22,893 nucleotides of DNA, from positions 1-22,893 of IMG/VR virus record IMGVR_UViG_3300027805_000090. One strand, 5' to 3'. This document shows positions 17,101 to 22,709 of the stretch, piece by piece (the first letter of the stretch is position 1; each line of letters begins with the position of its first letter). Under the pieces are notes generated by a model. That model was not told where the DNA came from. It saw nothing but the letters and a program-made list of their open reading frames with translations, and did not search any database. Source of the DNA: a virus. A program made the position numbers and the translations under genes.

Positions 17101-18279
17101 TTAGTAACATTTTATTTTTCAAGTGCTAGATTGGTTGGTGGTCCTCTTGGACCTGCTGAAGCTATTGTTTTTCGTGCTACATTTGACAGCATATCTGATA
17201 ATCATAAACCTTCGTGGAGTCCAGTAAAATACATGGGTAGAGGAGATCCAATTTATACATATGAGGGATATGAGAGAGATGTTAGTTTCGGATTTACAGT
17301 TCACATCGGATCTCGCGATGAAATGAAAGCAACTTGGAGAAAATTAAACTATTTGGCATCATGGACTGCTCCGGAATATACTGGCGGTGGTATGATGCGT
17401 GCGCCTATTTGTAGACTTAATATAGGACATCTGTATAGAAAAGTTCCTGGTTTCATAAATTCTTTAAGTTATACATTTGATAATGTTAGTAATACATGGG
17501 AAACCGCAGGATTAAAAGATGATATGAACACTAGTGGTGATTTTGCACCCGGCGTATTACAATTGCCAAAAACTGTTCAAGTATCATGTGGATTTACTAT
17601 ATTCGGTGTATATCGACCAGAGAAAAATTCTGTATTCTATTCATTGTTTGATGATGATGAAACAGGAATATCACCTAAAAATGCTAACAAAGTTAATTAT
17701 TTCCGGGCAATTGAACAAGGCAGTGGTATAGGAGGTTCTGATCCGAATGATGATTATGTTGCAGTTCCAATTGGTGCAACAGATGTTCCATATGGTAAAC
17801 AACCCGCATTAACAACTGCGCAGGCAAGAGCACAGGCAGCTTCTGATCAAGCTTCTGCTAACGCAGAAATAGTTGCATTACAAAGAAGTGATGGACTTGA
17901 TGGTCCAGAAGACTTTGATGGCACTGGAGGAACGGGCGGAACATTGCCGTCTGATGTTCGTTTAAAGAAAAATATAAGACCAATAGAATATGGATTGAGT
18001 CAAGTATTAAAATTAAATCCAGTTCATTATGAGATGAAGTCATCTGGTAATGGTGAAGTTGGATTTATCGCCCAAGAATTGAAGAGTATATTACCAGAGG
18101 TTGTTTTGGGTAAAGAGGGTGACATAGAAAAAGGTGAAATATTGACAGTATCATACGGTCATATGGCCGCGGTATTAACAAAGGCAATACAAGAACAACA
18201 ATCAATTTTGGATTATCAGTCCAATAGAATAGACGAATTGGAAACTATAATTAAACAAATTATTGAAAAAAATGAATAG
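11167..18279 (+). CDS. Giant repeat-rich baseplate / tail-tube-initiator protein with C-terminal S74 intramolecular chaperone
   Basis: A 2370-residue protein. From N to C: four tandem 20-residue repeats (31-110); a Pro/Asn-rich region with about 34-residue repeats (190-347); about 20 repeats of 43-48 residues (436-1359); a region I do not recognise (1360-1930); a baseplate domain (about 1935-2170) with RINLIDYKR, DLVTFYFSSARL, FRATFDSISD, YTYEGYERDVSF, GGMMRAPICRLNIG and KVPGFINSLSYTF, resembling tube-initiator proteins of large myoviruses; a Gly/Ala linker; and a Peptidase_S74 domain from 2262. S74 domains help fibres and spikes trimerise and then cut themselves off. The expected Ser/Lys pair is present (SDVRLK: Ser2262, Lys2267), so cleavage before Ser2262 would remove the last 109 residues, which end in a predicted coiled coil. 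ATG with a weak GGAT site. Position between tape measure and hub fits a baseplate role, perhaps including host contact. Confidence 0.8.
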   Translation: MALIDLKSDLSRYRSPASSDEVSVPNPTQKPVTDQITAYLNKTKHDDIKKPTPKSITSLLNTTYLDEIEQPIRTNVVTRLTTTNLDNIQKTVTASLFSKLGSTKLDDVVKLDPKRPKLVDRYASRKPADDSASYRSAPLNEQTSVLVNSVSNLSPLVTNTSTFSNPIPLEEITSALSTINVFDNTSNFQNPTDIKINKPIPGQNNNESSIDITRSVLSGDLEDTSPDITKNPREQSNNIVNPDVDIPIPEQSFNRQEQSVVINKDLLTPIGNITNPLIRIERKPLSINRESQAFEFNKSRVFPDDDIVNPEIEIIKPPQTFDRRSESPDIILDVPTQGIVVDPKTKVLRVDQSSIHFEDGSNLNIDKLPIRYTAVSELEKMVNEVIFAPIRYSGDSQLETDRSNLNLDVKPKTLLSGRHEDPSESNYAILGYQEVNFFTNRFATGFTHKQQIGDSKYIGDSQFSWVGPTESSPFTNFFSDANARGFRTFMDASETLYLTNSSLLGFFKPSGVNYFDVGKKNTTSGFSVSAMPSMTEYKTESSLLGWTGNKEAAPTVNYFDLGNPKTKDGFTKFHVLGDSKYISDSSDLNWDGNGQAAPSVNYFDLQGQHTTAGFHAYAGFLDSKYITDSSQFDWDGPVALTNAPTVNYFDMMNFHTTSGFTAFVQQGISNYVDGSSIFQWSGPSANAPAVDYFDIAYNFTDEGFHTFAQKGITKYIEDVSAYTWYGSREDVRGVNYFDLTKKNTTEGFHILATFGETKYIHESSFYTWKGNAQKPPVVNYFDLTNVVTTAGFHANAAFLETKYKKDASQFDWDGNRDAVPNVNYFDLNNTYTRVGFHSFAVIKDSKYISDSSLYTWKGLPQDSPTVNYFDQNNVFTSEGFHRFASLLESKYVKESSEFDWDGPKQNAPAVNYFDQNFTYTSDGFHILATPLESKYVEESSRFDWDGPKEKSPETDFFDRNKQFTTVGFHRLAEFKITKYVPESSEFTFKGKFPQTGIDYFPNQNQPGFTLNIFPKTQSKNPETEYLHETSDYTFTGERPSKPANWFDIETLNQSGFTQDIFPRTQSKNPETEYKHESSRFVWVGTFPKEPADWFDVSKRNQTGFTLNIMPKGESKNPNTEYFTESSDYGFTGIRPGSGINFFPDSNASGFTMDIFPKNVSQNPNTEYQWESSRFVWVGTLPKSGVDYFDKSKQNVTGGFTMNIFTLGGQRPLTTEYKHTTSQYTFATQFPAGENRFPDTDATGFKINVMPKGQSQRPPTEYIESSIDRSSGFIANGNRPKDSINFFPDSNASGFTMDRFPKGASRPLDDGEYIKESSLLDFNGILPPNKSHFWFDSAQTQEAGFLLQMNDGETIYPIISPRLKYNAGNTERLTTSAARLLSISTDDTTFQTYAPLSLGDRPWQNGKFATLLNQVPEIKTEGQVSSYKNKYDTLVSSFKDDMSNLKIYGDDKGNIDNEYEKGEYWSWGVDKPFIIRDIGDTYGTGTDLFEDVRDEDADRIQQWIDSTKGQKWITLQNELYKKNPYVDSLSFGSKPQTKIFNEDSIIDVIEGQDSDLKELIARHGDGDLDKYEEVAASMNPPKDDDMKFIPVGSDRPNVSDRFAYKKNRLIALVGEMLPSVLTPINKDKTSGKYTPLKDISSGDGKIYRVSDPENNSQLQIHRASHPYQENKRYNTMGVDITDENYPDTAKRHTFYGGSKRDNAGTAFDNTSTFDYSYYGRLKGLHNSIQDEGKKIDGLLTALSYLMGGAKLKGDTSNYTYENSILDIQPNSQKIIVEKLKGPVDPQYISLDDRIRAITYANFTPSGKKILNGPPSGEFADTAPEKQYSTVAYSKLKRVDAGVANRSRDYNDFRHDIENLSNTDKTKGTVPGLFSADPTIIDFANNNLETKYGFGKHGKVGADKSKPNVTNVTYEALSGGGGASAATPTPPMTQVKLKDPKKEFRGDRINLIDYKRKSTGLLTENEIYEINNNGLKGTKDLVTFYFSSARLVGGPLGPAEAIVFRATFDSISDNHKPSWSPVKYMGRGDPIYTYEGYERDVSFGFTVHIGSRDEMKATWRKLNYLASWTAPEYTGGGMMRAPICRLNIGHLYRKVPGFINSLSYTFDNVSNTWETAGLKDDMNTSGDFAPGVLQLPKTVQVSCGFTIFGVYRPEKNSVFYSLFDDDETGISPKNANKVNYFRAIEQGSGIGGSDPNDDYVAVPIGATDVPYGKQPALTTAQARAQAASDQASANAEIVALQRSDGLDGPEDFDGTGGTGGTLPSDVRLKKNIRPIEYGLSQVLKLNPVHYEMKSSGNGEVGFIAQELKSILPEVVLGKEGDIEKGEILTVSYGHMAAVLTKAIQEQQSILDYQSNRIDELETIIKQIIEKNE
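11257..11496 (+). repeat. Four tandem 20-residue repeats at the N-terminus of the giant protein
   Basis: Residues 31-50, 51-70, 71-90 and 91-110 align without gaps. Consensus features are P/T at position 1, a hydrophobic I/V/L at 6, a conserved L at 10, T at 12-13, a D near 16 and a hydrophobic residue at 18 followed by Q/K. They look like short helical repeats. The copies are diverged at DNA level. Confidence 0.75.
11734..12207 (+). repeat. Pro/Asn-rich repeats of about 34 residues
   Basis: Units begin with N-P (or D-P) at residues 190, 241, 275, 309 and 342; the last four are spaced 34, 34 and 33 residues. Each has NP-x-(I/V)-x-I, one to three Pro residues, a Ser/Thr-rich segment with an (F/I)(N/D)R turn and an acidic S/E patch. 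Likely an extended linker; whether it binds a partner cannot be seen. Confidence 0.55.
12472..15243 (+). repeat. About twenty tandem 43-48-residue repeats in the giant protein
   Basis: Residues 436-1359. Each unit has (N/D)-(Y/F/W)-F-D, a Thr/Ser-x-GF turn, a (S/T)-x-Y strand, an ESS or DSS step and an aromatic W/F followed by -G. Two classes occur. The first (12472-14157, thirteen units, about 44 residues) uses GFH and KY-(I/V)-x-(D/E)-SS with DWDGP. The second (14158-15243, about seven units, 46-48 residues, the last partial) uses GFT-x-(N/D)-IFPK and KNPETEY. The units look like short beta segments of an elongated stalk. Some copies are nearly identical at DNA level. Confidence 0.85.
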
Positions 18280-18281
18280 TG

Positions 18282-18289
18282 ATATTTAT
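18282..18289 (+). promoter_or_regulatory. ATATTTAT candidate late promoter, upstream of the LysM baseplate operon
   Basis: Exact octamer 2 nt after the giant gene's stop codon and 37 nt before the ATG at 18327. This spacing matches those at 2316 and 2693 and supports that ATG over an upstream TTG at 18315. The extended context GATATTTATATT is shared with the site at 22666. Confidence 0.58.
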
Positions 18290-18326
18290 ATTAGTTATGG
18301 TGTAAAACTTTTAATTGGAAAAATAT

Positions 18327-18692
18327 ATGCCAAGTAGATATGATAATGCAGTTCAAATATCTAATGTAAAAAAAACTTCATCCAATGGTGAAACAAAAAG
18401 AGTTACTAGATTAGCAACCGTAAATTATCCAACATTTCCAAATCAAAGAGATGTGTATGTAATATCCCAGCAAGGTGACAGATTGGATAATCTTGCAATG
18501 GAATATTTTGGCGATGAATCGTATTGGTGGGTAATTGCCAGAGTAAACAATTTGGGCAAAGGAACACTTCTTATACCACCCGGAATAACATTAAAAATAC
18601 CGTACTATGATGAACTGTCTGGCATAGCCGCACTATTTGATATGATGGATGATTCCAATTTTACTGATAATGTTTTTGGCTCTATGAGGTAA
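18327..18692 (+). CDS. LysM-like baseplate wedge protein (gp53-like)
   Basis: A 121-residue protein. The ATG at 18327 is preferred because GGAA lies 6 nt upstream and the candidate promoter spacing fits; an in-frame TTG at 18315 would add four residues. Residues about 42-93 form a LysM-type fold as used in phage baseplates: DVYVISQQGDRLDNLAMEYFGDESYWWVIARVN, then an LLIPPG-LKIP ending. In phages this module occurs in T4 gp53-like wedge proteins and in P2 gpX-like proteins that help hold the baseplate around the tube. The C-terminal 25 residues are acidic and probably flexible. The next gene starts 3 nt after the stop with ATGAGG as its ribosome site, so it is the first gene of a three-gene unit ending at 21378. 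Confidence 0.72.
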   Translation: MPSRYDNAVQISNVKKTSSNGETKRVTRLATVNYPTFPNQRDVYVISQQGDRLDNLAMEYFGDESYWWVIARVNNLGKGTLLIPPGITLKIPYYDELSGIAALFDMMDDSNFTDNVFGSMR

Positions 18693-18695
18693 TAT

Positions 18696-20705
18696 ATGGC
18701 ATATACATTCGGTATTGATCACAATCCATTCGTTCAGGCAGTAGGTGGGGCATCCGGAGAGATGCATGCTCGTGCTGCTTATTATGGCAGAGCGGTTAGA
18801 ACTTCTGGAAATACTAATGGTGAAATAGGACTATATTGGTCTTATGGAAAAAAACCTTGGGCAAGAGTTAGTGGCGGTGGTGTAGTTCTAGGTTTATCGT
18901 CATCTACAACAAATAGTAATGCTGTTGGTAATTTAACATTATACACCGAAAGAAGACATCTGCCAAGACTACCATTGCTAATGGGAATAGATGTAAGTAA
19001 TGAAGGTGCAATGGGTTCATTGATTAAAGGTAGTTATTCATTTACTGTTTATCCTGAAGTCAGTCGAGCTTCTATGGCATTAGGGCGTATTGAAAATGCA
19101 TTTTTTAAACCAGGTGCAAGGGTTAGTGTTGCATTTGGATGGACAACATATGCTAGAAGTGCATGTGCATCTGTGTTTGGGGTTAATGGTATAATAACTA
19201 ATTTTAATTGGTCTGTTAATGTTGATATGTCTGTAAGTGCCACCGTTCAGATAATAACCGCTGCGAGTGTGGGTGTTGGTGCTCCTGGTGCAAATACATT
19301 GAGAGTAAATAAAACTAGCACTGTTCCCGCATTAGTTGGTGCAGGTACACCTGATTTTATACCAAACGATCCAAAGGGCGCACCCGTTATTGGCTATGAC
19401 TTGGCAACAATAGTAGACGAAGTGATGGCATATGCTGAACCAGTAAATTACTCCGGTACAGGTGGTGCAAGTTTACCAAAAACTGCTCCAGCCGGCTCTC
19501 AACCATGGGAATTATACGGAATACAGGCATGGCAAACCACAGGAGTAAATACGGGTCCTGTAAACACACATGGATTGCAATTCTTTGCAATGGGTATACC
19601 ATGGCAACCAGAACCGCCGCCGACTGATGAAGTTGTGCCCAATGCAGGTGGAACGGCTGGAACCGCGGGTGGTGCTCCACCGAATCCTATAACTCAAGCT
19701 ATTGTAAAAAAATATTATTATGTATCATTTGGTTCTATTGAAAATTACTTAAACGATAGGTTGGGTGAAATAAATATGCGTAATTTTATGAAGATAGATA
19801 TACGTTTAAATTTTACACAAGGTTATGATTGGATGAAATCTGCATATCCAACCGAAGTAATATGGAACACTTTGCCTGGATATGGTACAACTGTAATAAA
19901 TCCACCAATAAGTACATATAGTGCAGGTAACGGTACATTTAGTAATCAAAATGGAATAAGAAGAGAATTTGGTGGAATATGGTTCAATGTAGATTTTCTT
20001 AAAGCAACTTGGAGAAAATTCTTTTCAGAGGCAGCAACTGCTGTTACTGAAAAAAATATAACTGGTTTTTTAAATGAGTTGTGCAAACGAACAAATGAAT
20101 GCACAGGTGATAGCATACAGTTAGCTGCAACAATGGTTGAGAAAATTTCTATGTGTGGCGGTCCTGGACCAAGAGAAGTTGTTTTATCCGTGGAGGATAT
20201 GTCATATTCTCCGGCTGTTTCAATATTTAAGTTTGAAGCAAGTATGATTAGACCAATGATAAAATCTGTTAATATATCCTGCACTGCACCATCCGCTATT
20301 GCAACTGCAGCTTATGTTGGTCCAGACGGTGGCGACTTGGACACACCAACATCAGAAGTAACGCCTTATGCTGGATTCCCAACTGCAGAATTAGGTGCAA
20401 TGGAGGGGATAGTTGATCTATATGGTATAAATGCGGTGTGGGGTGACAGTTATCGTGCTATACTTAAAAAATGTAAGAAATCAACTGCAGATCATCACTC
20501 TATTACAAGAACCGTTTATCCTGTAAACTTTGCAGTTACAGTTGATGGAATATCTGGATTTAAATTTGGAGATGCAGTTACAACTAATTTATTACCGGCT
20601 GGTTATGCGGGGGCAATGTTTTTTACAGTAACTAAAATAAACCATAAAGTTGATGCAACATCTTGGGAGACAACTATAAATACGGTTGCTAGAATGAGAG
20701 ATTGA
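18696..20705 (+). CDS. Baseplate hub protein (gp27 / gpD-like)
   Basis: A 669-residue protein whose ATG has ATGAGG 6 nt upstream. Residues about 80-195 resemble the first beta domain of phage hub proteins: LTLYTERRHLPRLP, then GSLIKGSYSFTVYP, FFKPGARVSVAFGW and IITNFNWSVNVDMSVSATVQI. The middle (about 225-340) is Pro/Gly-rich and variable. The C-terminal 65 residues (YPVNFAVTVDGISGFKFGDAVTT, then FTVTKINHKVD and WETTINTVARM) match the closing domain of hub proteins, which form the trimeric ring between tube and spike. No lysozyme domain is fused, so cell-wall degradation must come from elsewhere. Position after the LysM protein fits. Alternative: another baseplate structural protein with the same fold. 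Confidence 0.68.
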   Translation: MAYTFGIDHNPFVQAVGGASGEMHARAAYYGRAVRTSGNTNGEIGLYWSYGKKPWARVSGGGVVLGLSSSTTNSNAVGNLTLYTERRHLPRLPLLMGIDVSNEGAMGSLIKGSYSFTVYPEVSRASMALGRIENAFFKPGARVSVAFGWTTYARSACASVFGVNGIITNFNWSVNVDMSVSATVQIITAASVGVGAPGANTLRVNKTSTVPALVGAGTPDFIPNDPKGAPVIGYDLATIVDEVMAYAEPVNYSGTGGASLPKTAPAGSQPWELYGIQAWQTTGVNTGPVNTHGLQFFAMGIPWQPEPPPTDEVVPNAGGTAGTAGGAPPNPITQAIVKKYYYVSFGSIENYLNDRLGEINMRNFMKIDIRLNFTQGYDWMKSAYPTEVIWNTLPGYGTTVINPPISTYSAGNGTFSNQNGIRREFGGIWFNVDFLKATWRKFFSEAATAVTEKNITGFLNELCKRTNECTGDSIQLAATMVEKISMCGGPGPREVVLSVEDMSYSPAVSIFKFEASMIRPMIKSVNISCTAPSAIATAAYVGPDGGDLDTPTSEVTPYAGFPTAELGAMEGIVDLYGINAVWGDSYRAILKKCKKSTADHHSITRTVYPVNFAVTVDGISGFKFGDAVTTNLLPAGYAGAMFFTVTKINHKVDATSWETTINTVARMRD

Positions 20706-20706
20706 T

Positions 20707-21378
20707 ATGGAAATTAGATTAAAGTCATATTATAGTGAAAATCAGATTGTAAAAAATCTTTTTACAAGTGGAGAAGAACTTATGTTCATATCTGATTTTT
20801 CACAATATGTTGGTTTCTATCACAGATATACTACTGGAGAGGTTTTTAGTGAACCAGAATGGGATCCTGTTAGATCAAAAAGACTAATATCATACCGAAA
20901 TATATCGGAAATGCAAAAACGATATTATGATCTAAAACATTTTGTATCAAATCCTTTGAGAGGCAAAAGGAAACGCATAAATAATCCAGATGAATATTAC
21001 CGGTATACAACACCAATTGCGATAAACAGACAACTTACAGATAGAGAAATAAGAGATGGTAAATTATTTAGATATTTCGTTTCAAAGAGGAATGAGAGAT
21101 CTAGAGTTTTTTATGAAATAGATCAAAAACAAGCGGTAACGGTAACTAGCACACGTAGTGGTCTTAATCAATTTTTATTTGAAGTTATTACTGTTCCGTG
21201 GAAAACAGATGGACCTCAATATGATATTTACAAAAATAATATTTTAACTATTCCAGGAGTAGTTGATACTAATTTGAGAATAATAGAAAGATATTCAAAA
21301 AAATATCCGTTATTAAGAAAAACCGTATCTGGACCAAGAGAGCTAACTGTCTATGAAAACAGACGTAGAAATTCATAA
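20707..21378 (+). CDS. Phage structural protein, probably baseplate, family not recognised
   Basis: A 223-residue protein starting 1 nt after the hub stop, with a GAGAG ribosome site inside the end of the hub gene, so expression with the hub is very likely. The N-terminal 60 residues (IVKNLFTSGEELMFISDFSQYVGFYH, then TGEVF) recall short beta modules seen in tail proteins of large myoviruses. The centre is rich in Arg, Lys and Tyr (RGKRKRINNPDEYYRYT), and residues about 105-175 could form a small beta domain. The C-terminus is basic and polar (ENRRRNS). No enzymatic motif, signal peptide or membrane segment is visible. A baseplate wedge or hub accessory role is inferred from position only. Confidence 0.65.
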   Translation: MEIRLKSYYSENQIVKNLFTSGEELMFISDFSQYVGFYHRYTTGEVFSEPEWDPVRSKRLISYRNISEMQKRYYDLKHFVSNPLRGKRKRINNPDEYYRYTTPIAINRQLTDREIRDGKLFRYFVSKRNERSRVFYEIDQKQAVTVTSTRSGLNQFLFEVITVPWKTDGPQYDIYKNNILTIPGVVDTNLRIIERYSKKYPLLRKTVSGPRELTVYENRRRNS

Positions 21379-21413
21379 ATTTTATTTTGAATTTATGTAA
21401 AAAATTATTATAT

Positions 21414-21438
21414 TTGGATTATATTATTATCAATCCAA
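21414..21438 (+). other. Small inverted repeat in the leader of the polymerase-like gene
   Basis: A 7-bp stem TTGGATT / AATCCAA (21414-21420 with 21432-21438) with an 11-nt AT-rich loop. It ends 8 nt before the ATG at 21447, which lacks a ribosome site and whose gap lacks an exact ATATTTAT. It may be a weak terminator or affect translation, or it may be chance. Confidence 0.3.
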
Positions 21439-21446
21439 ACTATATT

Positions 21447-22661
21447 ATGATATTCCAAGAAAAACCTTCGGTTTGCATTCCAATTACAACCAATCCAAAT
21501 AAACACCAATCAGTAGTTGGCATTATAGGTATGTATTTTCTATTTATAGACGGAGAAGAACAATACATAAACTTTACACATCCAGACGAAATAGATACAG
21601 ATATTAGTTTGAATGATATTATTTTACACCCAAAAACAATTGTGTTCAATAAAAAGGTGCTTGTTTACAACGGGTTTAATGGTGGTATAGATTTAAATTC
21701 ATATCTTCATTATTACATATCAGACCATATCAACCCACATGAATTTTATCCAAAAGGAATGGAAATACTTGCAAAAAAATTTTACAAGATAGAAGATTTA
21801 GGCCAAGTCATACCACTTTCAAAACAATTTGAATGGGCAAGGAGAATTGCACGGTATGTTATGAAAGTTTATGTAGATAATCCAATTAGTCAAAGTTGTA
21901 TTGATTATTGTAATGATTTCATAAATGTATTCCACGAAATAGAAAGAAACGATATTCTTGTTGGTGATGAATGGAAGAAACAAAACTATATGTGGTATAC
22001 GGCAACAGGTAGACCGAGTAACGCTTTCGATGGTTTTAATTTCTCTGCAATGAATAAGAAAGACGGTAGTAGAGATAAAATCCGTTCAAGATTTCATGGT
22101 GGTAAAATAGTTCAGTTTGATTATGATGCATTTCATATCAAACTACTTGCTAAGATATTGGACTATCAATTTGAATGTCACCCATATGAACAAATACAGA
22201 ATGATTTACATATGGACATGGACTATGATAAATTCAAAGGAAAAGTATTTCAAAACATCTATGGAACAATCACACCTGAATTTATGAACCACACTTTCTT
22301 TAGATCGGTTCAGGCACTCATAGATGAAATGTATTCGATATATGAAAAGAATAACATAGTTAAGTCTTGGTTTTACGAAAAGAATTTCAGAGATATTCAA
22401 GATGCCACGCCCAATAAAGTATTCAATTATGTGCTTCAATCATTAGAAACGGAATACAATGTACGTAAAATAAAAAGCATTCTACCATACTTGAAGAATA
22501 AGAAGTCTGTTTTTATGATGTATCTGTATGATGCATTTATTTTTGATATACATCCAGACGAAAATGATTTAATAGAAACTTTACAGTCTGCACTTGAGAC
22601 TGATAATATGTCAGTAAAAATTTATGCTGGTGACGATTTTGGACACATTAAACAAATTTAA
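21447..22661 (+). CDS. Short, divergent family A DNA polymerase-like protein
   Basis: A 404-residue protein from the ATG at 21447; an in-frame TTG at 21387 would add 20 unlikely residues. Neither start has a clear ribosome site. Family A motifs appear in the right order: ATGR-(P/S) at about residues 186-190; motif A FDYDAFHIKLLAKI with Asp225; a motif B-like K-x-VFQNIYG ending at about 273; N-x-VFNYVLQSLETE resembling the N-x3-Q segment; and motif C MYLYDAFIFD with Asp362, where Pol I has HDE. Both metal-binding Asp positions are kept, but the Glu after the motif C Asp is Ala. The N-terminal 150 residues resemble a degraded 3'-5' exonuclease fold (IPITTN where DTET is expected). The polymerase part is shorter than in Pol I, with small fingers and no obvious thumb. 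It may be an accessory or repair polymerase, one part of a split enzyme, or a non-catalytic relative. Confidence 0.65.
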   Translation: MIFQEKPSVCIPITTNPNKHQSVVGIIGMYFLFIDGEEQYINFTHPDEIDTDISLNDIILHPKTIVFNKKVLVYNGFNGGIDLNSYLHYYISDHINPHEFYPKGMEILAKKFYKIEDLGQVIPLSKQFEWARRIARYVMKVYVDNPISQSCIDYCNDFINVFHEIERNDILVGDEWKKQNYMWYTATGRPSNAFDGFNFSAMNKKDGSRDKIRSRFHGGKIVQFDYDAFHIKLLAKILDYQFECHPYEQIQNDLHMDMDYDKFKGKVFQNIYGTITPEFMNHTFFRSVQALIDEMYSIYEKNNIVKSWFYEKNFRDIQDATPNKVFNYVLQSLETEYNVRKIKSILPYLKNKKSVFMMYLYDAFIFDIHPDENDLIETLQSALETDNMSVKIYAGDDFGHIKQI

Positions 22662-22665
22662 GTTG

Positions 22666-22673
22666 ATATTTAT
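22666..22673 (+). promoter_or_regulatory. ATATTTAT candidate late promoter, upstream of the last gene
   Basis: Exact octamer 4 nt after the polymerase-like gene's stop and 36 nt before the TTG at 22710. It shares the context GATATTTATATT with the site at 18282. Confidence 0.52.
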
Positions 22674-22709
22674 ATTGAGTAGATATTTAAAAAAAATGAG
22701 AGAGAGGTA

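Noticed and set aside
18315-18326. TTG start for the LysM protein four codons upstream
   Set aside because: The ATG at 18327 has GGAA at good spacing and lies exactly 37 nt after the octamer, as in two other genes.
21369-21394. AT-rich inverted repeat AAATTCA / TGAATTT after the 20707-21378 gene
   Set aside because: The stem is weak, has a 12-nt loop and lacks a T-run; not enough for a terminator call.
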